The notes under the pieces: model-generated | Told to the model about the DNA's origin: nothing | The model's database searches: none | What the model saw: only the letters and a program-made list of their open reading frames with translations | Translations under genes and position numbers: made by a program | Shown: positions 36,541 through 49,306 of the stretch, one piece after another | Numbering within the stretch: the stretch's first letter is position 1 | How the letters are laid out: the number at the start of each line of letters is the position of its first letter | Assembly: GCA_025201705.1 (NCBI GenBank) | Contig: MU616607.1 | Span: 20,055-84,054 of the forward strand | DNA length: 64,000 bases | Direction: 5' to 3' | From: Dissophora ornata | Taxonomy: Eukaryota; Mortierellomycota; Mortierellomycetes; Mortierellales; Mortierellaceae

Positions 36541-37299
36541 TTTACTTCATGGCTGTTGCGTTGCTTTTGGATCCTTTTGTGTCTTTTGCAGCAGCATGCC
36601 TTAATCAGGCTAGTTCTTCTCATGCAAGGGTAGAGATGAGCCTTTCTTGCCCTACGGAGACGTACTGCCGACAGTTCGGAAAGAAAGAGAAAGTACTCGG
36701 ACTAACTGACAGCAAGATGGGTCGCTTGAATTGTCAAGGTAACACGACAGAGCCACATCGCACCATTCCGCCTTGGAAACTGAAAAGGGTTGTCTTTGGA
36801 TAGCTCCTTTATACATTGCAGTTGCAGGGAGACACGGCTGCTGTGCGAATTGTGCGCTTCGCCGACTTGCTCTCGGTTCTTGGTTTCCGCCCACGTGTAA
36901 TTTTAGCGCCGGGCTGTATGACGCTAATTCTAACCGTCCAGGGCCCAGGCTTATTCCGAGAGTGTCGATGTCGCTGACTGCAGGTGGATGGACAGTGCGA
37001 CAGAGGACACGGAGGATGTACGATTAATGCGGCTGTGGCCCTGTTTCTGTCAAAAAGTATCGGCGGCGGGCAGTGTGGAGGTCCTACAGTGTTTGTCTAG
37101 CAAGACAAGGGACCGCCTAATAAAGTTTGAGACTCTTTTTCTTTGTCCATCTCATCGTGCATCAATTGAACTCTTTGTCTCAATCCCATCCAATCATTCA
37201 ACCATTCAATTCCATTCAATCATTTAATCGACACTTTTCTTCACTACTCCCTCCCCCCCCCATTTCCTCAATCCCGCCTAGCGCACCAAGCACATTCCA
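36541..37299. other. Unassigned region upstream of the DMT transporter
   Basis: No supported gene. The last 150 bases are C/T-rich and are probably the transporter's promoter and leader. Confidence 0.5.
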
Positions 37300-39924
37300 A
37301 TGTCCAAACGTGCGCCTCGGGGCTCATCCATTTCACCGTCTCGCCATGACAGCCGCGAGAACTCTGACCGCGAGGAGAACGAATCCTTCCTCACCTATTC
37401 TACGCCTATCGCCAAGCGGAAACATCGTCAACCACGCGACGACAGCAACGAAGATGCCGAGACCCTCAACGCAGACCCACACGCCAGTAATAGCTCTTTC
37501 CCTATGCATCACCGTCGAGACCATTCTACCGTCTCGACATTCTCGTCTTCTAGCTCGGCCTCGACTCTGTTAGCTGGTCCTTCCTACTCCTCCTCCTCTT
37601 TTTCTTCGTCAAAGGTGGCAGGAGGAGGAGGAGAGGGAGCTGAGGTAGACGAGATTTCGACAGCAACGCTTGTTACCGCAGCCATTGAACCGCTCGGCAT
37701 AGCGATGTCCGCCCCAGCTATTGTCCTTGAGGCCACTTCTCCCCACCACCAGCAACAAATGGGGCAGGAAGTACCATATACAAAATGGAGCACCATTGGC
37801 CATCAAGCCTCGTTCTTGGCCACTGGTATTTTTTCGACCATCGCTGTTCAATGGCTTTACTATGAGGGAGCTGCCTGTAAGTCAACAAAAGCATGTTTTG
37901 TGTTTTGTCTTCACTGTTGGGCTGAACCGGGACCTCCCCGCCTTTTCTTTTAATCCTCTTCTATTATTAATTTTTTTTGGCCTTCTTTTTGTTCTTTTTA
38001 TTTTTCTTTCTTTGTGGTGACAATACAGCCGGAACAACGATGTTGTCGGTGTTCTTCAATTATATCGGGATGATGAGTGTGGGACTGGTCTATGCGGCCC
38101 AATCGTGGTACGCAGATCGAAAACAGCGTAGACTAGCCACAGCCGCCACCGTTGGCGGGACACATTTCGAGTACGGTGTTTTGACAACGGACTTGAACGA
38201 GATGTCAGAGACCCACGGAGTAAGTATTTTTTTTTTGGCTCTCGTCCTTATTGGATACATCTGTAGCACGATGATGACGGCGATCGTGGTGTCAAGGACC
38301 ATATCGAACTCGTCGGAAACAAAATCAGCACTGGATTGAGACATCATCATGCACCAGGAGCAGCAACATCGACGGGAGCGGATGTGTATCAGATCGGAAA
38401 TGACGAGGACACTGAGGAAGAAGACGAGGACGACGAGGAGTTTGATGAAATCGATGTTGAGAAACAGCGTCTTCGGATGCTCAAGAACAATGTGCCTTCG
38501 TCCTCCTCTGCAGGAGCAGCTGAGAAGACATCCTTCAGATCACGGACGCGGCTGCACTGGCCTGTTATCCAAGTGGCGGTCATGGATGTGATCGCCAACG
38601 CTTTGGTGACTGTCGGCTTTTTCTATGTTGGAAGCGGAGTACGTCTTCTTGTGCCGTGTCTGGTGTGCAAATGCGTGTCGAGAACGTATGAACCCCACCC
38701 CTCTAGAGTTGACTGACTGATGTCTTTTCGCTCCTCCCATTCTGACGATAGATGTACCAAGTTATCTACAGCTCCATTGTGATCTGGTGCGCGATTCTCA
38801 CACGCATCTTTTTGTCAAGGAAGCTCAACAACATCCAATGGCTGGCCATTTTCGGTGTTACCCTGGGGCTTGCGATCAGTGCTGTTGGCACTGTCCAGGA
38901 TGCATCGCCTGACGACGGCCCTGGGCAGAGCTGTAAGTTTATTATTATTTTTTTTTTTTCAACTTTGCATGTTCACATGTTGCACAGACAAGGACATGGT
39001 CTGCTGGTTTGAATGCGATAACGATCAGCGTTGATCACACAACAAGCTGATGCTATTCAGGGCTAGTCCAGGGCCAGGGTTAGCTTTCATGCTTTGTGAC
39101 ACGTTGGGCCAAGTATTGGTCCCTCATCAACGTGTGACGATGAAATATATCGCGCATATCATACAGAGAAAGAGGGGAACGAGGGGTGGGGCCAACAAAG
39201 ACGCGCAATGCATTATAAATAGATGTCCACACGACCTGCATACTGACATCATCATCTTGTCTGTGAATGACCAATAGGGCTGGAAAAATCCTTTGGAGCA
39301 TTGGTGACTCTCGGCGCGACATTCCTATATGCATGTGTCTATGTCCTCTCCGATAAAGTCCTCTCGACCTTCAAGCCAACGCCTGTCCCTGAAAAAGTCT
39401 GCTCCATGGTCGGAGGCTACGCCTCCATCCTGACTTTTATCTACCTCTGCATTCACACCTTCCCTAACTGGCAGACTGAGGTCATGGACGTGGTCCAGGC
39501 TCACAATGGTAGCTGGCTTGGTATCATGATTGTCTATCCACTCGTGACTATCTCGTCAATGTTGCATTCGCTCAACTACTATGTCCTGCTGTCGAGGATC
39601 AATAACATTGCTGTCGGCATCATGCAGTCCTTGAGGGCAGTCTTGGTGTTTGTGATGAGCCATTACTTGTTCTGCGGGGTGTCGAGCACTCAGTGCTTTA
39701 ACGAGTGGAAGTTCATCTCTGCGATCGTCGTCATTGGATGCGTCACCCTGTTCAGCTTCAACAGCGCTCCCTCGGCTACTTCAACCCCCACAGCAGAAGC
39801 GCCATCAACAGGAGCCGAATCCTCCACCGTCGTCGTAAAAGGATTATCGCCATCTCGAGGTGCCTCACCGATACCCCGTCTGTCATCGACACAGCGCAGA
39901 AGTTCATCTACAAGGTCTTCATAG
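37300..39924 (+). CDS. DMT-superfamily membrane transporter (SLC35-like, 5 exons)
   Basis: Exons 37300-37876, 38029-38219, 38267-38638, 38752-38932 and 39278-39924 join in frame to 655 aa. Introns are GT-AG; the second is 47 nt. The N-terminal 165 residues are Ser-rich and cytosolic. Membrane segments include ASFLATGIFSTIAVQWLYYE, TMLSVFFNYIGMMSVGLVYA, VMDVIANALVTVGFFYVGSG, MYQVIYSSIVIWCAILTRIF and WLAIFGVTLGLAISAVG. An acidic His-rich loop (residues about 257-340) separates the second and third. The GSGMYQVIYSS pattern followed by an amphipathic RKLNNIQW is typical of nucleotide-sugar/SLC35-type carriers. The substrate cannot be assigned. It ends convergently with the FHA-RING gene, 164 bp apart. 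Confidence 0.75.
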
Positions 39925-40088
39925 CAACACTGCCTGCATCGACAGTAATAATAAGGCTATGCATACACATCACCAGATCGCAGTTTTCATTATTTTTGCT
40001 ATGCGATGCATGCTGTTTTAATATGACAATATGTGTATGTGTGCGGGTGTTTGGTCGATTTGTTGTTGTTATTGTTGTTGTTGCTTTT

Positions 40089-43000
40089 TTACATGGAAGC
40101 TTCGGTCACGATCGTCTGTGATTGACGTAGCGCCAAGTTCGTCTCGGCTCCTTGCTCCAAATCCATACCTTCCCGGCTCTGGCTGCTACTTCTACTACTA
40201 TTACGTCCACTGCTGCTTCCGCTGCTGCGACTACTACTACCACCTCCATGATGTTCAAGCATATCATCGCCGAGCGCTGGCTCCCCATCCATCTCAGAGA
40301 CAACTCCCAGTTCCGATATGCCAGAGTGGCCCGTGCCCGTCCTGTGATTTGCGAGCAGTATGGACGGGTGCTGTGGAGGTGTCATCACTAACGTCTTTCC
40401 GAACACATCTGTGCTACCTCCTTGGTGCTGCTGCCCAGGGTTAGTTGACGCTCCTCCTGCCACATGAAGATGAGTGGCCGAAATCGGAGACGTTGCAGAG
40501 TTCGAATTTGTCCGGCTACGGTTCCTGTGTGGGATGGTGATGTTTCTTACAAAGTTCTGGATCATGTGGCCCATATGACTTGACGGGCTCGAAGGCACCT
40601 GCCGATCGTGCTGTGCTGTTGTTGATGACGACAAAGATTGTCTGGGGCTCACGTTGGAAGATGAAGGAGCTGCGAATGGGATGGGCGACACCCCAAAACT
40701 CGACACAAACATGGGTGGCGAGGGTGCCATAAAAAAAGCCGATGAGGGCGACTGTTGAACTGCAGAGTCAGAGGTGGACGGTCCCGCACCTGCACCTGCG
40801 ATATCCATGGGTGATATGGTCGCATACGTAGAGCTTTGGTGATGGACTGGTGAGGTTGGTGAGGTCGGTGAAGAGGGCTGCGCGGGCGTATCGATTCGCA
40901 GCGGTGCAGGTCTGTTTTCCGGTGGCTGAAAGGTGTGTGCCTGCTCTGAGTGTGGTGTCGGGGTGGTAGAAACCTCTTCCATAGGATCAGGAGCCGACTC
41001 TTCCTGCTGCGCAACTGCAGCCGGCTCTGTATCGTTAATTTGTTCAACCGAATCGTGTCCAGCAGCTCCATTCTCGACAGCTGCCGTGGGGCCTATTTTT
41101 CAGCAAGGCGTAAATCAAGAAAGTATGGCGTGATGGGTTAGATGCATACTGGGATGTGACAATGTAGCCTCCAGTCTGTGGAATGTTGCGCCGACATACT
41201 CTGCAGTGGCATCTCTTCTTCAATCGGGTCGTCAATCTCGACAGTATCTTCCAAATCAGCGAACGTTCGACAGAGAGGACAGAGGAAGCTAGGGTGATTA
41301 GCCACCAGCATGGGCCGGATACACTTGTAATGGTACACATGCGAACATGGTGCCACAAAGAGCGACTGAAAGGATGCAATGCGGAAGAGGCAGATACAGC
41401 AGTCTGTCGAGCTGGCAGCGTTGGCGGTTGTTAAAGATCGGATAGCCTTAAGAGTGTTCTCTCTAACATGATAAAGGCGTCAAAAGATATTACGGGGTGA
41501 GTTAAGAAGCACAACTCATGACACGCATCGTCTACATGCACAGGGTACATAAAAAAGGGGTTGCAAGGCCAGGGAGCGATAAGCTTCTAACCCATGACTC
41601 TCATAGAAGCGATAGAAAATGAACATGCTGACAGAATTGCTTGAGCTAATGCGAGCATGTTCTCACCTAAAGGGATTGGCCTGCTGCTGCCACGATCGAT
41701 TCAACTCTAGTCGCATTTTGACACATCGGTATATCTCTACAAGAACAGCAGGATGGTCAAACTCGGTTCTGTGCAAGCTGTAGTGTAGACACTAAAGCTA
41801 TTTCGCCCAAGATTGAGTAGCACCGGTCCAAGTCTGGGTCATTGAATCCAGGCCTCGTGTTTCGAACACTGACTGCAGGCGCTTTAGTCTTGTGATCACA
41901 AAAAAAATAATTTTCGTTTGTGTTTATGCGTGTTGCCCCCTGTGTGCCGCCCACTGCCTGCTCATTTACTGTTGTGCTGTCTGGTTCAATGGCAGTTTCC
42001 TTGACCCAACTCCAAATTGCGCCAATCCTCTTCGTTCGCTCTTGCGGTCCTGTCGACTCCTATGCTGCCCGATGGGAGGCCTTGTTTTTTGTACTACATA
42101 TTAATTAATGCCTGAAAGACTTACCCTGTGTGCCTCCTTGGTAATCCACTCCAAGCTGGATGATATCACCATCCTTGAGCGGTGTCGGCTTCGACTCTAC
42201 GCCAGGAGGCGACAGTCGAGTGTGGTTGAGAAACGTGCCCGAAGACGATTTCGTGTCTCGAATAAAGAACTACATGTGACAGACGCAAGGCAGTTGAGAG
42301 GTCAGTACGGTGAGAAAATCGTTCAACAAATAAGAGATGCATTATGCTAATGTTTGGATAGGGTGTGCACTCTGGCCTTTGTCGCACGATGTCATGCAAA
42401 AAAAAAAAAAAAAAAAGTGTAAAAAAAAATGCGTGTGGAGCAAGAGGGAAGCGTCGCACCCATTTTCTTGGGCGTACAAACATGAACTAGACACCATCTG
42501 TCCTGCCATGGGTTCTCAGTTGTGAGCAGAGCGCGAATATTCAAGGTTGTTACCCTCCCTCCTTTTGCTTTGATTCGTTTGCGCTCTTTTTTTTTGTGTA
42601 ATGATAGGGAGGGCCTACACAAAAATGCCCAATGCCCAATATCCTGTGCAAACCATCGGTCCCCCATGACCTCCTGCGAATATCAATAGTCTGCCGGAAA
42701 ATTAAGCTTTTCTGGCGTCGCTGTAGATGGTGCTCGAGGTCTGGTCCTTGTTTTATCTCTGGTGGATGAATGAGCAAGACGGAGGAAGAGCGCACAGATA
42801 TTTTAAAACGAAAAGGGGGTAAGGGATCCCATCCCGCCCCATACAATAAATGTCATTTAAAGCTCACATTGCCAGAAACCGGCCACCATGTCCCCTTCCA
42901 TCCTTGTCTATTCCTAGTCCTTCCGATGTAAACAACCTGCTTGCTGAACATTCCATTGTCCCATCGGGGTACATGTGTCCTGCGGTCTCATAGTCTTTGG

Positions 43001-43711
43001 CTGAGATCGCTGCCGTTTAACTTTTTTCTTTAGTTGTTGCTGTCTGTGTTTGTTTGTCATTGGCGTCAGGTGCATGGTGAGCGCATCACATCGAGACTGG
43101 ACCATCGCACCAAATGAAGTAAGGGCAGGCACCAATCCAAACAAAAACACCCAACCAAAAAAAATCGAGCCCCGAACTCTTTGTACACAACGGACATACA
43201 CAGAACCAAACTCTCCACAAACACGGGTTGAGCAACGTACCTCACTCGGATAAAAAAAAAGAAAAAAAGAAAAAGAGAAACCAGCCGGCCGCCTCACCAC
43301 CAAACCAACCCATCCAAGGGTTGGTCCTCACAACCAACAACCACTTGGTGCATAAAGGAAACATAAAGCTTGTACCTTTCCATTCTCTGTAAAAATCTCG
43401 GCGTGGCCTCGCGAAACGACTTTGGACTTGAACGTCACCCTGTTTGGCAGCGTCTGCTTGTCTGTGAAACGCCCGATTTTGAGCACAAAGCCCTCGGACA
43501 CGTCCTTGTCCACGACGTCAAAGTGGAGGGACCGTGGTGCGTCTAGGTGAGGGACAATGCGGATATGGGGCACTGGTGCTGTTGTTGTGACCGACGTGGA
43601 TCCAGCAGCGGTGGCGTTCTCTGTTCCTGCAGCAGAGGCAGCGGTAGAGGGGGAGGCCTGATGCGCATGGGTGCTGTTTGGATGAGCGCTCATGCTGTGG
43701 GGCAGGGACAA
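40089..43711 (-). CDS. FHA-RING E3 ubiquitin ligase, Dma/CHFR type (5 exons)
   Basis: Exons 43711-43376, 42269-42125, 41736-41667, 41462-41200 and 41092-40089 give 605 aa with all phases matching. The FHA domain is split by a 1.1 kb intron: exon 1 ends LKIGRFTD ... SKVVSRGHAEIFTENGK and exon 2 continues FFIRDTKSSSGTFLNHTRLS. A short exon encodes EIYRCVKMRLELNRSW. The RING lies in exon 4: CCICLF ... APCSHVYHYKCI ... CPLCR. The last exon is a 330-residue Ser/Pro-rich tail. Yeast Dma1/2 and animal CHFR use this layout in spindle and septin checkpoints, binding phosphothreonine through FHA. The start methionine is uncertain if an extra 5' exon exists. Confidence 0.88.
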
Positions 43712-44593
43712 CGCGAATGGTACGAGGAAAGGCAGCTTTGCGAACGTTGCAGAATAGCAAGAAGGAAAGTAAGGATAAAAGATGGATGATTGTGAAGAGA
43801 CGAAAGAGCGAAAGAGGCGAGAGGTTGTTGTCTCTTACTGCAGAGAGAGGGAATGCAGTAGCTGGAAGGAAGGAATGAGAAGTGATGAGGAAAGAGAGAG
43901 AAGAGAGAAAGAGAAGGAGAAGTAAGCACGAAAGTGTAAGCTCAGATGCAAATAAAATAAAAAGAGCGGCAGATCGATGACATACCTCGTGTGGTCATCC
44001 GCAAGTCGGTCTGCTGTAGTCCGTGTACTTGATCTCCCTACGGAGTCGCGCATGAGGCATCCTCCCTCTCCTCCCCTAGGACCAAACAACGCCTCCCTGG
44101 CATGCAATACAAAGACGCGTGCATTCTTGTACATGTCCAGTACATCCAGATCTGGCATGCTGTCGTGTGTCAACCATCTTGGTCGTCATGTCTTTGTGGT
44201 CGGCAGATCCATTTTCAGGCTGCACGTTGTTTGTTTCATTCGCCCTAGCTTTGTTTTCTATTCGCAAATCATCAGCCATGTGCACCATCCTTATTGTCGT
44301 CCTCTCTTCTCTCTGTCTCGGGTGTCGAGCGCCTCTTCAAATACTGCTGCGAATCCTCCCGGACACCCTCCGCATTGTTATCGCCGCCCCCTTTTTTCTT
44401 ACTGTGTTCGCATGACCCACCAGCTCCTTGGTCAGAGATCTCTGCATCTTCTCACATCAGCCATGCGGTGTTTATTGCGGTGTTTATTGTCTTTTTTAAT
44501 GTCTGCATGCAGCTCATATCAATCGCAAGACACTGCACTGTTGCATTGTATATCGTAAAGAGTGCGCTTTTTATTTTCCTAACACATGACAAC
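43712..44593. other. Region between FHA-RING start and TFIIE beta stop
   Basis: Purine-rich on the plus strand at 43790-43930. A charged minus-strand frame at 44076-44288 (MADDLRIENKARANETNN) and another just upstream have a coding-like composition and could be an alternative 5' exon of the FHA-RING gene, but no matching splice pair was established. Confidence 0.4.
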
Positions 44594-45887
44594 TCACTTC
44601 TGTAATACGAAATCCTTCGTCAGATCCAAGCCCTTCATATGCGTATTGGTGATCTTCATCTTGCGGTTTCGTCGCACTGGTTTCCTCTTTGGAAGATCGC
44701 CGGGTCCCTTCTTGTCAAACACCTGCATGTGAGTCAGGCCAGCCTTTTCAAGCTCCTTGGGCAAGTCGATCTCGTCAGGGACAACCAAGCCATGCCAGAT
44801 ATCGCGGAACTCTGTTATTTGGTTTTTTTTGTTCGATTATGAGGGGGAAAAAAAGATAGCAACAATGGAAAAACAGCTCAGCGAAAACAAAACAACAAAA
44901 GCTTTCTGCTGCTATTGCATAGACAATAGCGTTGGTGGAAATAAATACATTACCTGGCTCCATTGCAGTGTTGTATCGCTGGTCATTCCAAAATAGCACT
45001 CTGGGATTCCCGTCCTTATTCCGTACGACCAGTATGCGTCCCTCAGCTGCCAACTCTTCGACCGCCTGCGGGAGTTTTGAATATGAATCTTTCAATTCCT
45101 TGTAATCCATTCCTCCTTCGCTCTTTTTCTTTTCCAGCATCGCAAACAGATCCTCTTTGCTCTTGATTTGATATGTAGGCTGAAAGACGAAAAATCATTG
45201 TCAGCGACGGTTTGTTTCATAATCAAATACGATGTTGTTGTGAAGCCATTGGAACAAAGCCATACCTTGTACGCAAATGTGGCATCCCGCTCGTCAAAGC
45301 TCACTTTATCGTTCGACTTTAGAAGTTGGTAGAGCTCCGGTTTGGCATCCAGATCAATGTTTCCCTTGCGCTTCAAATCCTCGACTGTCTGGGGTTCGTC
45401 TTCAGTCTTTAATAAAGATAAGGAGATAGTCAGCATGGCACACATAATCCAGAACTAGAATTTCATCTTGTTTTGCTTTTCCACATCGCCGATGATGAAT
45501 ATGTATACATATATACCTTGAGGAAGTTGATGGCATTGAGGAGCAAGCTGTTGATATGTTTTCCCGTTCCTGTATCCTGCGGTTGTGAGTAGACTACCGA
45601 TGAACAAAAAAAAAGAAAAAAAAATAGTTAGCTCCAACACTTTTCAAAACAGTAGCTTGCTTCTGGCTTCGCAAACCTGCGCCCTGCTTTCTCTTCATAC
45701 CCTCAGTCTTCTTCTTCTTGCTGGTTTTGAAGACTTGGAGTCCATTATTGTTTGGGTTGGCATTCGAGCCTGTATAGAGTGGACCCTCATTCTGGGATGC
45801 GATTGGCTGAACAACAGCGCGCTTGATGATGGGTTGATCAGCAAGGCGCTTTTTGAATTCACTGGTCGCACTCTTAAAATGTGACAT
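44594..45887 (-). CDS. TFA2: Transcription factor TFIIE, beta subunit (5 exons)
   Basis: Exons 45887-45677, 45593-45517, 45406-45266, 45179-44954 and 44811-44594 join to 290 aa with consistent phases. The N-terminus MSHFKSATSEFKKRLADQP is followed by a basic stretch. Winged-helix parts follow: LLLNAINFLK, then ELYQLLKSNDKVSFDERDAT, PTYQIKSKEDLFAMLEKKK and VRNKDGNPRVLFWND. The C-terminal basic domain has FRDIWHGLVVPDEIDLPKEL and KPVRRNRKMKITNTHMKGLD. TFIIE beta recruits TFIIH to the RNA polymerase II preinitiation complex. Length agrees with fungal Tfa2. The poly(T)-rich tract in intron 1 is the acceptor's pyrimidine tract. Confidence 0.92.
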
Positions 45888-45986
45888 GGTTGAGCTTTCA
45901 GTCTGATTGATGAAAGAAAAAAGCGCATCCTTCATTAAATAGCAAGTTGAGGCTTCGATTGTCCACGTGATTTTTCTTTGAAGAAA

Positions 45987-46011
45987 GAAAAAAAAAAAAA
46001 AAAAAAAAAAA
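45987..46011. repeat. Poly(A/T) tract upstream of TFIIE beta
   Basis: A run of about 24 A on the plus strand, 100-125 bases upstream of the TFIIE beta start codon; possibly a nucleosome-excluding promoter element. Confidence 0.7.
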
Positions 46012-46313
46012 AGCGCGTTGCTGATATTCAAAAAAAAGTCTGCTGCAGATGTGAAAGCCTGCGCGTTTCGACTCGCAACACCAAGAGACTCATTTCAATG
46101 AATGCGTCTTAAGATATATTTATTTACTTGTGAAGACATAGCACGAAGAAAGGACAAGAAGTCGTCCAGCGTCAACTTGGTCCTACTATACATTGATGAG
46201 GCTGTAGATACATTTGAAGTCGTGGATCGAACCAGGTGTGCTTCATATGAATGAAGCAAGACGATGAACGATAAGACTTCGGAATATGTTAAAAGCCGAG
46301 GCGTCTCGATTCC

Positions 46314-47396
46314 CTAAAGCAAGAAAGACAGGCAGTTGGCCGACTTGGCAGTCGAAGGATCGAGCTGGTTGAGAACAAACTGCAGAACCACAAAGGAGTT
46401 AACCATAGTCACTACATGTAGAGCCATATGAGAAGTGGTTAGTTTAAAGAGTTTAGGACAAGTCGGTGGGGTACAAGGTATAAAATAGGGAGCTTCTGGT
46501 TGACAATCTTACAGTGTTCGTTCAGGGAAAGGAGGCAGAGGTCCTGAAGCACAACATTGGTGACGCCAGCGGAGTTCTGGAAGCCTGTCTTGTAAGGGGT
46601 GACAACCTCGTCGTATCTATCATTCACCGTACCAGGACCGGAAACAATGGTTAGCGTGATAAACAAGGGCAGCAGCGCTCAACTTCAGTATAAATCCAAA
46701 CTATGCTTACTTGGTGATAATGTTCGAGTGAATGACACCCGGGGCCGTATCACCTCCTGCGTTCAACTTGGCCATGAATGTCGAGTCCGTCACCATCTCG
46801 TAGAACGACGGCGCAACCGTGTCAAAGAATGGTTGCAAGGGTGCAAAGATACCCCATGCTTTGGCCCACGTCGCGGCCGAGCTCAGAGTAGTGCCATGGG
46901 TGATTGGCGAGACACCGATGTGGCGGTAGACCTTGCCAGCACCGCCCAGGTACTTCATCCAGTATCTCGCGAGAATGCCGCCTTGGGAATGGCCAACAAT
47001 ATCGACTTGCTTCACATTCATCTTGGCCAGGACATTATCAGCGAAGGTTGCCAATTCTTGCGCAGAGTCCGCTATGGGAGCCAGACCCCCAAATCCAGGA
47101 ATGTCTTTGTACTTGCCATATGTGAGTCCAAAAACACAGTAACCGCGATTGATGAGTACTGGAGCGAAGGTCCACCACGAGTCGACGGTAAGCAGGGTCG
47201 AATGGACCAGGATCACAGGACGCGGGTGGGCGGCAGTCAGCTTGCAGTTGTAATTATTCATGCCGGAAATTGCGCGTTTTTGAAGACCGGTAGCTGGAGA
47301 AGCGGCGCTCATAGGGAGAGCAGCAACTTGGACGGTCGAGACTGCCAAGAAAGCGGCAAGTGTAGCGCTCAGGACAGAGGAGATGGCAAACTTCAT
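46314..47396 (-). CDS. Secreted class-2 lipase, dispersed copy F (3 exons)
   Basis: Exons 47396-46711, 46616-46513 and 46411-46314 give 295 aa. It has the same intron positions and phases as the array copies and the same signal peptide, Lys-Arg pair, GHSQGG, YDEVVTPY and LNEH. It is the most divergent copy: YGKYKDIPGFGGLAPIADSA and TKLNAGGDTAPGVIHSNI-type differences, with MNVKQ removing the NVT sequon found in copies A-E. It lies 20 kb from the array with seven unrelated items between, and it has lost or never had the RING and acyl-CoA oxidase passengers. Confidence 0.9.
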
Positions 47397-47419
47397 GGTT
47401 GATGGAGTGTTTCGTATAT

Positions 47420-48750
47420 CCGTGGAGGAAGTGAAGGGTGGTGCAGTTAGTTGCAGGTAGAGCTAGGAAGAGGAGAGGTGGATGAAGATTAGCTGAGGGA
47501 GTGGAGAAAGTGTGCGGGGCGACCTCGCTTTTTATACCCTTTCCACTCAATCGTTTTCTCTGGTTACTCGCTAAAAGGTACCTGTGGAGGGGGTTAGCAG
47601 CAAGGATCCTGTGCACTCGGTGCTACCATGCGCCCCAGTGGGAGCAATATCTGTGAGCAAGACAAATACATTCCACAAGAGACATGGCGGTAGGCGTTCA
47701 AATACGTTCTATTGTTGTAGATAAGCACTACGGTAAGCAATGTCATTAGCGGAAATGCAATATGCATGTATGACGCCGACTGTTGTGGGGGTGGGATTAC
47801 CAGGTACAGTGTACTGTATGCCAGATTCCCAATTGCTGTCACTATTTTCTGAATAGGACAGAATAGAGCAAGAGCTGTAACTAACCAACGCCGACGACTA
47901 ATTGTAAAGGTCACGATGAAATTGATGCTGCACTGTGCAACAATATTCATTTTATAGTTATTTTCCCCCCATTGGAACAGTGAGAATGGTGGGAAGTAAG
48001 AATCGGGGATCTAAGTCGATTGGTTTACCGGGTATTTACTCCGACAAACGGAAAACCTGCTTCAGCGGCGCAAGGACATGCAGGTATGAATATCGTAAAA
48101 ACACAATCCTCTACAAAACATGGAAAGAGCCTTTGTATTCTCCAAACACAAAAACAATAGAGGTGATTTACCGTGCTTGATGAGAGGGCCATTATCATGC
48201 TCTCGCCAGTGTTTTGATCCAAAGAATCCTCTTACCAAGCAGCTTCCCACCTCCAACGACTAATTCGGTAAGGCATATCGGCTCCTAGCCTGAGGCTCTC
48301 AAAATATTGTTGACGTGTCCCTGTTCGATATTTCACTTGCATACACTAGATATAAAAAATACATTGTGCAAGTTACCCGGCGCAGGTTTCCTGGCGCAGG
48401 TATGAGTACGTGTACATGCGTCTCGTCAACTCAATCCCTCCACTTTGTTCATCATCGCATCTCTCCTCCACACTCAAAGAGATGGCAGAGTGGGGAGTCT
48501 CCTCAATGAGAATGCTATATGCATATGGATGCAGACTACCAGCTCGTCCATCGTGCAGGCTACCAGCTCGTCCATCGTGCAGAGCTACCATACGCCTGCA
48601 GGTCTTGCATAGCAACTGAGAACGTATACATACGCCAGCGTGATGTGTTTATGTGGATTGTGTAACATGTCCTCTGGTCGATTCCTGGTATTCGATCCTT
48701 GGACGCATGTGCTTCTCCACAATCCACAAGCGGACTTGAAAAATCGAGGA
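47420..48750. repeat. Spacer of dispersed lipase unit F
   Basis: Shares blocks with the array spacers, for example the CGCCAGTGTTTTGATCCAA segment at 48204-48222 and GTGCTTCTCCACAATCCACA at 48709-48728. It breaks off shortly after. A 20-bp direct repeat (AGGCTACCAGCTCGTCCAT type) lies at 48530-48585. No gene. Confidence 0.65.
47528..47536 (-). promoter_or_regulatory. TATA box of lipase copy F
   Basis: Minus strand reads GGGTATAAAAAGCGAGG, about 132-140 bases before the ATG. The aligned position in the array copies reads GGTACAAATAGCGAG. Confidence 0.7.
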
Positions 48751-49306
48751 GTATATACGAAAGATACAAGCAAAAGATGTCATGGTCGGTCTGTTGGCGC
48801 TGTTTGCTTTTTGCTACACAACCCCGGCGTTGTGGGGAAACTATATCCCCCTTCTGCCCCTGTCATTCTTCACAGAGCCTTTTTTTATTTTCTTGGTCGC
48901 TATTGCGTCTCTGCAGAGCCTTATATGACATATAGATAGCATGGGGCAAAGAGCGATGGGGCGTGTAAAAATATCCATTGGTCATCTGACATCAATTGCA
49001 TACACCTGGTCATGGTGCAGTCTCTAGAACGCCTCATCAAATTCCTGCAGCTCATCTGCTTTTTTATCATAAAATTCACCGTCGCATTGCCTTGAATCCA
49101 GTCCATTGGGCATGAGGGGGAACTGCATCTGTAGTAAATTACGTCCAAAGTCTACATGTAAACTAATACTAGAATCTCGTGAAAACGCGTTGTTTGCAAT
49201 ATACTCTAGTATTTGTTAATAGCCACGAGGGTAATCAGGAAGAGGATGGTTGCGTGATTAGCTTTGTATTTTTTAATGGCAACAGCCTGCTTATCCAAAT
49301 CTTAAG
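48751..49306. other. Unassigned region
   Basis: Unique sequence between the lipase F spacer and the LRR gene's 3' end. No gene recognised. Confidence 0.5.

Noticed and set aside
43977..44558. Plus-strand 193-codon frame
   Set aside because: Composition is low-complexity (Ser/His/Arg) with no domain. The opposite strand has better coding character.
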